64,000 bases of DNA from Actinomycetota bacterium (GCA_018268655.1 JAFDWC010000001.1:1-64000); one strand, 5' to 3'; shown: positions 24,040 to 32,160, numbered from the stretch's first letter. The notes: generated by a model not told the origin, from the letters alone. Program-made: numbers and translations.

Positions 24040-24867
24040 ATGAACGGAATGACCGCTGCCGCTGAGAGCAGCTCGAAAGAACGGTCGTCGGGCCTCGAGG
24101 GCCGGGTCGCTTTCGTCACCGGCGGCACGCGCGGGATCGGCGCCGCGATCGGGATGAGGCTCGCCTCCGACGGAGCCTCGGTGGCTGCCGGATACAGCCG
24201 CGACCGGGAAACCGCCGAACGCTGGGCGGAGGAGACGGCCAAGTGCGACGTTCCGGTCAGCCTCCACCAGGGCAACGTCGGCTCGGCCGAAGACTGCCGC
24301 CGGACCGTCCAGGAGGTGCTCGACGAGCACGGCCGGCTCGACATCCTGATCAACAACGCCGGCATCACGATCGACCGGACGATGCTGAAGATGGACGACG
24401 AAGACTGGTACCGGGTGCTCGCGGTCAACCTCTCCGGGGCCTTCTTCCTCTCAAAGGCCGTGTTGCCCCATTACCTGGAGCGCGGCAGCGGCCGGATCAT
24501 CAACATCTCCTCGATCGTCGGCGAGATGGGGAACATCGGCCAGGCCAACTACGCCGCATCGAAGTCGGGGCTCTTCGGCCTGACCAAGACGATCGCCCGC
24601 GAATCGGCCTCGCAGCTCGAGCGCTCCGGACGGCGCGACCCCGACGGCCCTGGGGTGACCGTCAACACCGTGACCCCCGGCTTCATCGCGACCGAAATGC
24701 TGGAAGGAATCCCGGACAAGGTCATGGACAGAATCACCAGCCAGATTCCGCTGGGACGGTTGGGCCGTCCGGAGGAGGTCGCCCGGGTCGTCCACTTCCT
24801 CGCCTCGGATGAGTCGAGCTACATCACGGGTCAGATCTGGGCGGTCAACGGCGGGATGGACATGTGA
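24040..24867 (+). CDS. phaB: Acetoacetyl-CoA reductase (PhaB-like SDR)
   Basis: NAD(P)H-dependent short-chain dehydrogenase (275 residues) reducing acetoacetyl-CoA to 3-hydroxybutyryl-CoA for PhaC. The cofactor motif VAFVTGGTRGIGAAIGMRLA, the NNAG motif ILINNAGITIDRTMLKM and the catalytic Ser/Tyr/Lys in ISSIVGEMGNIGQANYAASK are as in PhaB/FabG. ATG at 24040 has GGAGAG four bases upstream. An insert (SQLERSGRRDPDGPGV) before the C-terminal strand is unusual. The stop overlaps the next gene's GTG by four bases. Confidence 0.9.
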   Translation: MNGMTAAAESSSKERSSGLEGRVAFVTGGTRGIGAAIGMRLASDGASVAAGYSRDRETAERWAEETAKCDVPVSLHQGNVGSAEDCRRTVQEVLDEHGRLDILINNAGITIDRTMLKMDDEDWYRVLAVNLSGAFFLSKAVLPHYLERGSGRIINISSIVGEMGNIGQANYAASKSGLFGLTKTIARESASQLERSGRRDPDGPGVTVNTVTPGFIATEMLEGIPDKVMDRITSQIPLGRLGRPEEVARVVHFLASDESSYITGQIWAVNGGMDM

Positions 24868-25598
24868 GCAGGGTCGCGGTTGTAACCGGGGCCGCGAGCG
24901 GGATCGGTGCGGCGATAGCGACTCACCTCGCCGCCGAGGGATGGGACGTCTTCGGGGTCGATCTCGAGCAATCGCGCCTCGAGGTCGAGGGCATCGGCGC
25001 CGACCTCACCGAGCGCGCCGGCAACCAGGCGGCGATCACGGCGGCGGTCGAGCGGTTCGGCCGGATCGACGCGGTGATCGCCAACGCCGGCTTCCAGCAC
25101 GTCGCCCCGATCACCGAGATGCCGGAGGACAAATGGGACGCGATCATCGCCCTGCTCCTGACCAGTCCGTTCCTCCTCGCCAAGTACGCCTGGCCGCACC
25201 TGGTCGAATCGGGGCAGGGCCGGTTCGTCGTCATCGCCTCCGCCCACGCGCTGTCCGCCTCGCCGTTCAAGGCGCCCTACGTCTCCGCCAAGCACGGCGT
25301 CCTCGGCCTGGTCAAGACCCTGGCGATCGAGGGGGCGCCGGACGGGATCACCGCCAACGCGATCTGCCCCGCCTACGTGCGAACCCCCCTGGTCGAGGCG
25401 CAGATAGCCGACCAGGCTCGGGTGCACGGGATCCCCGAGGACAGGGTGCTGGAGGAGGTCATCCTCGCCCGCCAGCCGATCAAGCGACTGATCGAGCCCG
25501 CCGAGGTGGCGGCGACCGTCTCCTTCCTGCTGGGACCGAACGGAGCCTCCTTCAGCGGCGCGCCGGTGACCATGGACCAGGGCTGGACCGCGAGCTGA
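24864..25598 (+). CDS. bdhA: 3-hydroxybutyrate dehydrogenase
   Basis: SDR enzyme (244 residues) interconverting 3-hydroxybutyrate and acetoacetate, the step after PHA mobilisation. VAVVTGAASGIGAAIATHLA is the NAD site. The catalytic stretch IASAHALSASPFKAPYVSAK is the hallmark of 3-hydroxybutyrate dehydrogenases. ICPAYVRTPLVEAQIADQAR and the QPIKRLIEPAEVA tail also match. GTG start overlaps the phaB stop (GTGA). Confidence 0.9.
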   Translation: MSRVAVVTGAASGIGAAIATHLAAEGWDVFGVDLEQSRLEVEGIGADLTERAGNQAAITAAVERFGRIDAVIANAGFQHVAPITEMPEDKWDAIIALLLTSPFLLAKYAWPHLVESGQGRFVVIASAHALSASPFKAPYVSAKHGVLGLVKTLAIEGAPDGITANAICPAYVRTPLVEAQIADQARVHGIPEDRVLEEVILARQPIKRLIEPAEVAATVSFLLGPNGASFSGAPVTMDQGWTAS

Positions 25599-25623
25599 GA
25601 TCGGGTCCGGGTAGGCTGGGCGC

Positions 25624-25959
25624 ATGACCGATACCAGGGCTTCGGCACTCGGCGAGTGGATCCGCGCCCAGCGCGAGATGCAGGACCTCTCGATGCGTCA
25701 GATGGCGAATCTGGCGGGGATCTCGAACCCGTACCTCTCGCAGATCGAGCGTGGCCTGCGAGCTCCCTCGGAGCAGGTTCTGGAAGCGATCGCGAGCGCC
25801 CTGCGGACCTCCGCCGACTCGCTCCGCGAGGAAGCGGGCGTGGCGAAGGAGACGGACGACGGGCCGTCGGCGGTGGTCGACGCGATCAACTCGGACCCGA
25901 GGCTGAGCGCCGCCCAGCGCCGGGCGATGCTCGAGATCTACGACGCCTTCACGGCCTGA
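25624..25959 (+). CDS. XRE-family regulator of the PHA locus
   Basis: Short helix-turn-helix protein (111 residues): EWIRAQREMQDLSMRQMANL, AGISNPYLSQIERGLRAPSE and a C-terminal SAAQRRAMLEIYDAFTA tail. Small XRE proteins of this shape often sit beside actinobacterial PHA genes and may regulate granule proteins. The last 22 bases overlap the convergent Cys-type hydrolase gene. Confidence 0.85.
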   Translation: MTDTRASALGEWIRAQREMQDLSMRQMANLAGISNPYLSQIERGLRAPSEQVLEAIASALRTSADSLREEAGVAKETDDGPSAVVDAINSDPRLSAAQRRAMLEIYDAFTA

Positions 25960-27119
25960 TCGGCCTGGCTGCTGGCGAGCTCGCCCAGCATCGGCGCCCA
26001 GTGCTCGCTGAGGGCCTCCCTGCCCATGAAGAGCCCGAGGTGGCCGCCGGTGGTCAGCGTCTGCTTGACCTGATCAGCCGGCGTGCTGACCGCCTCGGCG
26101 AGGGCGAACACCTGCGCCGGGGGCGTGATGTGGTCCTTGGCGCCGGCGATCAGATTCACCGGGCACTCGATCCGGGCGAGGTCGACGGTCTCGCCGCCGA
26201 TCGTCAGCTTGCCGGAGAGCAGCTCGTTGTTGGCGAAGAGGTGCTCGACGATCCAGAGGTAGAACTCTCCCGGGATGTCCTGGGTGTGCTTGAACCAGTC
26301 TTCGAAGTGACTGTAGTTGGCGACGTAGCTGGAGTCGCCGACGTTCAGCAGCAGCTCGCTCTGGCGTCCGATCTCGGAGTCCGGCTGCATCATGATGAAG
26401 CTGCCGAGCATGTACTCCCCCTTCAGCACGCCGCCGCCCGAGGCAACCAGCGAGCGGTAGAAGCCGAGGTCCCCACCGGGAGTCAGCGCCTGCAGCGCCG
26501 AGTGGATGATCGGCTCGCCGCCGTGGAAGTCGATCGGCGCGCCGGCGATCGTCAGGCTGCGGACGCGGGCCGGATTGAGGGCGGCGTAGATGGTCGCCAG
26601 CCAGCCGCCCTGGCAGTCGCCGATCAGGTTGACCGGCTCGCCGATGTGGTCGATCGCGCGGTCGATCGAGAGCAGGTAGTCGTCGATCGAGGCGTCCCTG
26701 TTCCCCGCGTCGGCGCCGATCCAATCGAGCGAGTAGGCGCGGTTCATGCCGGACTCGAGCACCGTCCTCATCTGGCTCTGGTTCGGGGAGTAATCGACGA
26801 TGCAGGAGTCGTGCCCCGCCTGCGGGGGAAGCACGAGGCCGGGGGCGATGCCCCGATCCGGCCCCGCCACCGAGAAGTCGCGCAGCCTCGCGACCGAGTC
26901 CTCGAGGCAGATCGAGTGGGGCGTGTGCCACTCGGGGGGCTTGCGATCGGACATCGCGACCACCCACTTGGTCAGGTCGCTGGCCACCTCCCAGGGCAGG
27001 CGACGATCGCTCACCACTGCCGAGAAGTAGCCGAAGGTGCCGTCGATCGCTGCCTTCCAGCCGTCGAAGGCGAGGTCCATCGAAACCTCGTTGAAGCTTG
27101 GCGGGCAGGTCCTGCTCAT
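25938..27119 (-). CDS. Cys-nucleophile PHA synthase/depolymerase-like alpha/beta hydrolase
   Basis: Alpha/beta-hydrolase (393 residues) of the PHA synthase/intracellular depolymerase group. The elbow is LIGDCQGGWLATIYAAL (Cys about residue 169), the Asp is in AGAKDHITPPAQ and the His in TTGGHLGLFMG. The Cys box GDCQGG differs from the GWCIGG box of the PhaC gene on the other strand, so this may be a second polymerase or, more likely, a granule depolymerase. AAGGAG is four bases before the ATG. It lies downstream of the phasin gene with a long hairpin between them. Confidence 0.75.
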   Translation of the reverse strand: MSRTCPPSFNEVSMDLAFDGWKAAIDGTFGYFSAVVSDRRLPWEVASDLTKWVVAMSDRKPPEWHTPHSICLEDSVARLRDFSVAGPDRGIAPGLVLPPQAGHDSCIVDYSPNQSQMRTVLESGMNRAYSLDWIGADAGNRDASIDDYLLSIDRAIDHIGEPVNLIGDCQGGWLATIYAALNPARVRSLTIAGAPIDFHGGEPIIHSALQALTPGGDLGFYRSLVASGGGVLKGEYMLGSFIMMQPDSEIGRQSELLLNVGDSSYVANYSHFEDWFKHTQDIPGEFYLWIVEHLFANNELLSGKLTIGGETVDLARIECPVNLIAGAKDHITPPAQVFALAEAVSTPADQVKQTLTTGGHLGLFMGREALSEHWAPMLGELASSQADQAVKAS

Positions 27120-27195
27120 GAAGCTCTCCTTGGCCGGAAGGCGGAGCGGACACCCTATCCGCTGGCGGCGGCGGACCGAGGGCAGCGTTACCGCA

Positions 27196-27269
27196 CGCCT
27201 TCATCCGGGCCTTCGCCTCGGTGCTGGGCGCTCGGGGCGCCCAACCTCCGAGGAGGCCCGGATGAGGCG
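27196..27269. terminator. Long composite hairpin between phasin and hydrolase genes
   Basis: TCATCCGGGCCT (27201-27212) pairs perfectly with 27254-27265, with CGCC/GGCG outside, CCTCGG/CCGAGG (27216-27221/27248-27253) and TGGGCGC/GCGCCCA (27225-27231/27237-27243) inside. The structure covers nearly the whole gap on the transcript. With no U-tract it may be a partial terminator or an RNA-stabilising element that lets phasin be expressed more than the downstream enzyme. Confidence 0.65.
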
Positions 27270-27283
27270 GTCAGCAATTACAG

Positions 27284-27544
27284 CTAGGCGAGGACCTTGC
27301 GGGTCGCGGCGGTGGTCGCCTTGGCGACGTCGACGGCGAGGTCGGCCTGGACGTTGACGAGGTCGCGGACGCCCTCGATCTTCGACTGCTCGGCGAGCTT
27401 GCGCTGGAAGTCGGCGACCTCGGTGACGGCGGTCTCGTAGCCGTCGAGGTAGAGCTTCCCGACCTTGCTGCCGATCTCGGCGAACTGGTCGTTGAGCTTG
27501 ACGAACTGGTCGAACGGGGCGGTGGTGGCGGCGGTGGTTGCCAT
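27284..27544 (-). CDS. Phasin-like PHA granule protein
   Basis: Small amphipathic helical protein (86 residues): APFDQFVKLNDQFAEIGSKV, GKLYLDGYETAVTEVADFQR, KLAEQSKIEGVRDLVNVQAD. It resembles phasins that coat PHA granules. ATG at 27544 has AAGGAG seven bases upstream; the upstream extension of the frame is not used. It heads a leftward unit with the Cys-type hydrolase, and its family and context agree with the PHA genes on the other side. Confidence 0.8.
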   Translation of the reverse strand: MATTAATTAPFDQFVKLNDQFAEIGSKVGKLYLDGYETAVTEVADFQRKLAEQSKIEGVRDLVNVQADLAVDVAKATTAATRKVLA

Positions 27545-27682
27545 TCTTTTTCTCCTTGCGAACGAACGGGATCTGATCTGCAAGCAAGTTAGCAAGTATC
27601 TGGCTAATTTGCAAGCACTCTGGCGCGAGTCCCGGCGGAGGCCTCGTTGTCACAATTTCCGTCCTGGCGGGAGGAACGGGTG

Positions 27683-28252
27683 ATGGATGCATTCGAGCGC
27701 CTCAGCGACGAGGAGCTGCTGGCCGCGACGCGGCGTCAGCCGGAGGCGTTCGCCGCCTTCTACCGGCGTCATGAGAAGGCGATGCTGGTCTTCTTCCTGC
27801 GCCGCTGCGCCGGTGCCGAGGTTGCCGCCGACCTGACCGCCGAGGTCTTCACCGCCGCCCTCGGATCCGCTCGCCGGTTTCGCCCCGGCGCGGCGCCGGC
27901 GGTCGCCTGGTTGTACGGGATCGCGAGGAACAAGCTCGCCTCCTCGCGCAGCCGGGGCCGGGTCGAGGAACGGGCACGGCGGCGCCTCGGGGCCGAACCG
28001 CTCGTCCTCACCGACGGCGCGATCGAACGCGTCGAGGCCCTGGCCGATGCCGAGCGCGCCGCCGAGGTCCTCGCCGAGCTTCTGCGGCAGCTGCCGCCCG
28101 AGCAGCGCCAGGCGCTCCGCTCCCACATCGTCGAGGAACGCGACTACGAGGAGGTCGCCGGTGACCTCGAGTGCTCGCAGGCGGTCGTCCGCCAGCGGGT
28201 CTCCCGCGGCCTTCGGACCCTGCGAGCGAGGTTTGAGGAGGGATCGGCATGA
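27683..28252 (+). CDS. RNA polymerase sigma-70 factor, ECF type
   Basis: ECF sigma factor (189 residues). Region 2 is visible as FAAFYRRHEKAMLVFFLRRC, AADLTAEVFTAAL and FRPGAAPAVAWLYGIARNKL, and region 4 as LPPEQRQALRSHIVEERDYE followed by QAVVRQRVSRGL. ATG at 27683 has GGGAGG eight bases upstream; GTG at 27680 is equally possible. It overlaps the next gene by four bases, forming a sigma/anti-sigma-type pair. Confidence 0.88.
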   Translation: MDAFERLSDEELLAATRRQPEAFAAFYRRHEKAMLVFFLRRCAGAEVAADLTAEVFTAALGSARRFRPGAAPAVAWLYGIARNKLASSRSRGRVEERARRRLGAEPLVLTDGAIERVEALADAERAAEVLAELLRQLPPEQRQALRSHIVEERDYEEVAGDLECSQAVVRQRVSRGLRTLRARFEEGSA

Positions 28253-28944
28253 GAGATGCCAGCAACGACCACCCACAGCCGGCGGTGCTGCCGGAGCTGG
28301 AGCAGATCCTGGTGCGCGCCGCCCGGCGGCGGGCGGCGGGCCGTCGCCTGCCTCGGCGGCGCGGCGTCCTCGTCGCGCTTGCCGCGAGCCTGGTCCTCGC
28401 CGCCGGCGCGGCGGCGGCGGGCGGCGTCTTCACGGTCTCCTCCGGCCACACCGCCCACGGCACCTACGTGGTCGAGCGACGGCCGGTGCCGGCGCCGGCG
28501 GCTGGCGAACCCGCCGCGGGCACGGTCTGCCTGCAGCTCGTATATGACGACCGCGCGCCCTCCTACGGCTGCGGCAACGCACCCACCGCCGCGGCGCCGT
28601 TCGGGCTGCTGGTGGCCGATCCGCTCGAGGAAGGCTCGAGGGAACGGGTCGTCTACGGGCTGGTCGCCGGCGACATCGCGCGCGTCGCCGTGCTCGGCAA
28701 GGGTGGTCAGCGCACCGGGGCACGGACGGAGCGCAAGCAGGGGCTGCCGGGCCGCTTCTTCGCGGTCGCCGTCCCCCACCTCGGGCGGATCGAGGTGGTC
28801 GGGTACGACGGGAACGGCAGGCAGGTGGGGCGGATCGGCAGCCTCGCCCGGCCCGACCACCCGCCGCTCTCCAAGGCCGAAGCCGTCGATCAGGGCGACC
28901 CGGCCGGGTTCGCGCCGACCGCCTCGCCGCAGCGGCGCTCCTGA
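28249..28944 (+). CDS. Membrane protein paired with ECF sigma factor (putative anti-sigma)
   Basis: 231-residue protein with a cytoplasmic N-terminal segment of about 45 residues (LPELEQILVRAARRRAAGRR), one transmembrane helix (VLVALAASLVLAAGAAAAGG) and an external domain with two cysteines (AGTVCLQLV, SYGCGNAP). No HxxxCxxC zinc motif is present, so it is not a classical ZAS anti-sigma factor. Coupling (ATGA) to the sigma gene is the reason for the proposed role. Confidence 0.65.
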   Translation: MRDASNDHPQPAVLPELEQILVRAARRRAAGRRLPRRRGVLVALAASLVLAAGAAAAGGVFTVSSGHTAHGTYVVERRPVPAPAAGEPAAGTVCLQLVYDDRAPSYGCGNAPTAAAPFGLLVADPLEEGSRERVVYGLVAGDIARVAVLGKGGQRTGARTERKQGLPGRFFAVAVPHLGRIEVVGYDGNGRQVGRIGSLARPDHPPLSKAEAVDQGDPAGFAPTASPQRRS

Positions 28945-29053
28945 TTGCGGCCGTCGCCTCCGCTCGGCGCGGCCGGCGACAATCGATACCGTCTGATCGA
29001 CGGGACGTTTGCCAACCACTGAAGGCCGGACTCGGCCGATCGGACGGTGAGAG

Positions 29054-29422
29054 ATGATCGAGCGAATCGACGGTGCCCCGGACGGCGTGACCGCCCTGCG
29101 GGCGGACGGCGAGGTATCTGCCGACGACTACAGGCAGGTCCTCGAGCCGGCGCTGAGGGAGGCGGCGGAGTCCGGGAGCATCCGCCTCCTCTACGTGCTG
29201 GGACCGGACTTCGCGATGCAGCCCGCGGCGATGGCCCAGGACGCCAAGGTCGGGCTCGAGTTTGGGATCGGCCACCACTCGGCCTGGGAGCGGACCGCGA
29301 TCGTGACCGATTCCGAGTGGGTCGCGCGATCGATCGCCGCCTTCGCCTGGATGGTGCCCGGTGAGATCCATGTCTTCAAGCTCGGCGAAGAGGACGCCGC
29401 CAGGACCTGGGTCGCGGCCTGA
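29054..29422 (+). CDS. SpoIIAA-like (STAS/SEC14-type) protein
   Basis: Small soluble protein (122 residues) resembling the SpoIIAA-like family: EVSADDYRQVLEPALREAAE, SIRLLYVLGPDFA, RTAIVTDSEWVARSIAAFAW and MVPGEIHVFKLGEEDAARTW. Such proteins are widespread and poorly understood, possibly binding lipids or regulators. Followed by a cupin gene 16 bases later in the same direction. No catalytic function can be assigned. Confidence 0.8.
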   Translation: MIERIDGAPDGVTALRADGEVSADDYRQVLEPALREAAESGSIRLLYVLGPDFAMQPAAMAQDAKVGLEFGIGHHSAWERTAIVTDSEWVARSIAAFAWMVPGEIHVFKLGEEDAARTWVAA

Positions 29423-29437
29423 CCCGAAACCGGACCG

Positions 29438-29839
29438 ATGCCGTTCACCCTCAGGAACCTGAAGGAGGACCTCGAGGACGTCGGGTCCAATTTCGATGGC
29501 TCGCCGGACCTCGAGTTCCGTCTGGCGACCGCGGCGCTCGGGCTCGAGCAATCCGGCCTGAGCTACCAGCGCATCCCACCGGGCTATCGCTTTCCGTACG
29601 GCCACACCCACAGGACGCAGGAGGAGGTGTACGTGGTCCTGGGCGGGAGCGGGCGGATGAAGCTCGACGGGGTGATCGTCGAGCTGAGGGAATGGGACGC
29701 GGTGCGGGTCCCGCCCGGGACCTGGCGCGGCTACGAGGCGGGGCCGGGGGGCCTCGAGATCCTCGTCATCGGCGCCCCCAGCCTCGGCGACGCTCCGCGC
29801 GAGGACGTCGAAGGCCAGCGCGACTGGTGGGCTGATTAG
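29438..29839 (+). CDS. Cupin-domain protein
   Basis: Single-domain cupin (133 residues). Motif 1 is PYGHTHRTQEEVYVVLGGSG, motif 2 is VRVPPGTWRGYEAGPGGLEI, where the final metal-binding His is replaced by Tyr. A metal may still bind through HTH and Glu. Possibly a small isomerase or sensor. Likely co-transcribed with the SpoIIAA-like gene. Confidence 0.82.
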   Translation: MPFTLRNLKEDLEDVGSNFDGSPDLEFRLATAALGLEQSGLSYQRIPPGYRFPYGHTHRTQEEVYVVLGGSGRMKLDGVIVELREWDAVRVPPGTWRGYEAGPGGLEILVIGAPSLGDAPREDVEGQRDWWAD

Positions 29840-29876
29840 CGGCAGCCCGAGACGGCCTCGCGGCCGCTCGCGGTCC

Positions 29877-30053
29877 TCATCGCCCTCGGCGGCGGCGCCG
29901 CCAGCGGCCGCGCAGCCGCTCGAGGTCGTCCCCGGCCCCGAGTGCCCTCCAGGCGATCGCCGCGGCAATGAGGATGCCGATGATGCTGATCGTCCAGCTG
30001 GCTGTGGTCATCGCCGTCACCGCCTCGGCGGCGATCGGGGTTCGCGCGGTCAT
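29877..30053 (-). CDS. Small single-pass membrane protein (58 residues)
   Basis: Short ORF starting MTARTPIAAEAVTAMTTASW, with a transmembrane helix WTISIIGILIAAAIAWRALG and a very basic tail (RLRGRWRRRRRGR). AGGAG lies five bases before the ATG, which supports translation. It sits between the cupin gene (convergent) and the HxlR gene (upstream, same strand). Function unknown. Confidence 0.55.
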   Translation of the reverse strand: MTARTPIAAEAVTAMTTASWTISIIGILIAAAIAWRALGAGDDLERLRGRWRRRRRGR

Positions 30054-30095
30054 CGGGCTCCTCTCTGCGAGCGCTCCTCCCTCCGACCCCCGCCG

Positions 30096-30464
30096 CTACC
30101 CGTCCTGGCCGCGCTGAAGCGCGAGTGCCCCGCTCCTCTCCCATTCCTGGGACCAACCGAGCAGCGGCGAGAGCGCCGCTTCCAGTCGCTCGCCGAGGGG
30201 GGTGAGCCGGTAGACCCCGTCCTCGCCGGTCTCGACGATGCCCGCCTCGATCAGCTCCCCCAGCCGCCGGCTGAGCACGCTCGAGGACATGTCGTCGCAG
30301 CTCCGCTTCAGCTCCCGGAAGCGCCGCGGCTGCTGCTGGAGCTCCCAGATGACCCGCAGCGTCCAGCGGCGGCCGAGCAGGTCCATCGCGGCCATCATCG
30401 GCCGCCCCGTCCGCGACCCGCGAACGGGGCTTCCGGGGCTGGGCGTGCGGGCTCGGCTGGGCAT
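30096..30464 (-). CDS. HxlR-family transcriptional regulator
   Basis: Winged-helix regulator (122 residues) with the HxlR signature: DLLGRRWTLRVIWELQQQPR, RFRELKRSCDDMSSSVLSRR and LTPLGERLEAALSPLLGW. The typical N-terminal Cys sensor (CPV) is absent; the N terminus is PSRARTPSPGSPVRGSR instead. It is divergent from a DUF3237 gene across a perfect 27-bp palindrome. Confidence 0.88.
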   Translation of the reverse strand: MPSRARTPSPGSPVRGSRTGRPMMAAMDLLGRRWTLRVIWELQQQPRRFRELKRSCDDMSSSVLSRRLGELIEAGIVETGEDGVYRLTPLGERLEAALSPLLGWSQEWERSGALALQRGQDG

Positions 30465-30474
30465 GCCCGCTAAT

Positions 30475-30501
30475 CTAGTGGTTCTAATTTAGAACCACTA
30501 G
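30475..30501. promoter_or_regulatory. 27-bp perfect palindrome, putative HxlR operator
   Basis: CTAGTGGTTCTAA (30475-30487), central T, TTAGAACCACTAG (30489-30501): a 13-bp perfect inverted repeat filling the 52-bp divergent gap between the HxlR start (30464) and the DUF3237 start (30517). It is AT-rich compared with its surroundings and almost certainly the operator for this pair. Confidence 0.75.
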
Positions 30502-30516
30502 ACCTGGAGGTGCCGG

Positions 30517-30972
30517 ATGCTCGAGCTCACCCACGAGATGACCTTCCGGGAGCGGATCGAGGGCCCGCTCGGTCCGACCGAAAGCTCTCCGCCGCGCCTC
30601 TGCTGGCAGATCGCCGAGGCGACCCTCAGCGGGCCGAGGATCGCGGCGAAGCTGGCGATGCCGGGCCTCGACTGGATCCGCGTCGAGCCCGACGGCACCA
30701 GGCGGCAGGACCAGCGCGCCCAGTTCCTCACCGACGACGGCGTCGCGATCCTGATGCGCTACGACGCCGCGATCATCCGCGCCGACCCCGGCTTCGCCGC
30801 CGCGCTCGCGGCTGGCGAGGAGACCGCCTTCGGCGCCCAGTACATGTGCATGGCCCCGCTGTTCGACGTCGCCGATCCTGAGTACGGGTGGTTGACCCAC
30901 AACCTCTTCGTCGCCCGCGGCCGACTCGCCGGTCCGAGGGAAATCGAGTACGAGATCCACCGGCTCGTTTAG
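30517..30972 (+). CDS. DUF3237-family protein
   Basis: 151-residue cytoplasmic protein of the DUF3237 beta-barrel family, whose function is not established. Family-like segments are GPRIAAKLAMPGLDWIRVEP, DGVAILMRYDAAII, GAQYMCMAPLFDVADPEYGW and LTHNLFVARGRLA. GGAGG precedes the ATG by six bases. Because HxlR regulators usually respond to electrophiles or oxidised compounds, this may act on a small toxic or aromatic molecule; that is inference. Confidence 0.85.
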   Translation: MLELTHEMTFRERIEGPLGPTESSPPRLCWQIAEATLSGPRIAAKLAMPGLDWIRVEPDGTRRQDQRAQFLTDDGVAILMRYDAAIIRADPGFAAALAAGEETAFGAQYMCMAPLFDVADPEYGWLTHNLFVARGRLAGPREIEYEIHRLV

Positions 30973-31140
30973 CCGTGGGGGCGACCGACGCGACCTGGGG
31001 CCGGCGGCCCAGATGGGGCCTGTCACGTTTCCACGCCACCGGGCGTCAAGTGGGGCAATGGGAGGAGCACGAGACGATCAAGATCCGAGGCGGCCGAGGC
31101 CCGTGGCTGGGTCGCGGGATGAACGCCGGGTGACGGCGTG

Positions 31141-32133
31141 ATGCGCGCGGTCGTTTTCGACGCTCCCGCGCCCGACGCCAGCACGACCAGGGTGGCCGAG
31201 GTCACCGTGCCGGAGCCCGGTCCGGGCGAGGTGGAGATCGACGTCGTCGCCGCTGGGATCAACTTCATCGACGTCATGGCCAGGCGAGGCGACCCCGGAT
31301 ACGCCGGCGCGTGGCCCTTCGTCCCCGGACTCGAGGCGGCCGGCACCGTGCTGGCACTCGGACCCGGCGTCGAGGGGCTCACGCCCGGCGACCGGGTGGC
31401 CGCCTTCGTCGGCTCCGGGGGGCTGGCCGAGGTGGCCGTCGCCTCGGCGCGGCTGATGGCTCCCATTCCCGACGGGATCTCGTGGGCGGCGGCCGCCGCC
31501 GCGGGTGGGGCACTGACGACCGCGATCCTGCTGGTCCAGGACGTCGCGCGGCTCCGTTCGGGCGAGACACTCGTCGTCCACTCGGCCGGTGGCGGCGTCG
31601 GCCAGGCGCTCGCGCAGGCTGCCCGGGCGGCCGGCGCCGCCACCGTGGTCGGGACCGTCGGGCGCCCTGAGCGCGTGGAGGCGGCACGCGCCGCCGGTTA
31701 CGACGCGGTTCTGGTCCGCGACGATCGGCTTGTCGATGCCGTGCGCGACCGCACCGGCGGCCGCGGCGCCGACGTCATCCTCGACCCCCAGGGGACCGCC
31801 CTGCTGGACGCCGACCTCGCCGTCGCCGCGCCGGGAGCGCGGATCGTGCTCTTCGGCAACGCCGCGGGCCGCGCCCTCGACCCCCTCCCCGCCGGGCAGC
31901 TCTTCGCGCTCAACGCCTCGATCGCCGCCTTCAGCCTCTCGCGAATGGCCCGACAGCTCCCGGACCGCGTCGGGGCCGCGCTGTCCCGGGCGCTCGCCGC
32001 GCTCGCCGACGGGACCCTCTCTGTGAAGCCGATCGAGATCGCCGGCCTCGGCGGCGTCGCAGGAGTGCACGACGAGCTCGCCGCCGGGCGCGGAGCGGGC
32101 AAGCGGGTCGCCGTGCTCCGCAACGCCGGCTGA
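31141..32133 (+). CDS. Zinc-independent quinone oxidoreductase (MDR family)
   Basis: NADPH-dependent medium-chain reductase (330 residues) of the quinone oxidoreductase branch. MRAVVFDAPAPDASTTRVAE, VVAAGINFIDVMARRGDPGY and the nucleotide motif VHSAGGGVGQALAQAARAAG are visible. DVILDPQGTALLDADLAVAA and LPAGQLFALNASIAAFSLS follow. No structural-zinc cysteines. The ATG at 31141 directly follows a GTG at 31138; either can serve. The preceding 168 bases hold nothing recognisable. Confidence 0.88.
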   Translation: MRAVVFDAPAPDASTTRVAEVTVPEPGPGEVEIDVVAAGINFIDVMARRGDPGYAGAWPFVPGLEAAGTVLALGPGVEGLTPGDRVAAFVGSGGLAEVAVASARLMAPIPDGISWAAAAAAGGALTTAILLVQDVARLRSGETLVVHSAGGGVGQALAQAARAAGAATVVGTVGRPERVEAARAAGYDAVLVRDDRLVDAVRDRTGGRGADVILDPQGTALLDADLAVAAPGARIVLFGNAAGRALDPLPAGQLFALNASIAAFSLSRMARQLPDRVGAALSRALAALADGTLSVKPIEIAGLGGVAGVHDELAAGRGAGKRVAVLRNAG

Positions 32134-32160
32134 CTCACCGCTCCGCGACGCGGACGATGC

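Noticed and set aside
29836-30156. 106-residue minus-strand frame
   Set aside because: Low-complexity Arg/Gly translation; the frame of the 58-residue membrane protein has a Shine-Dalgarno and a transmembrane helix instead.
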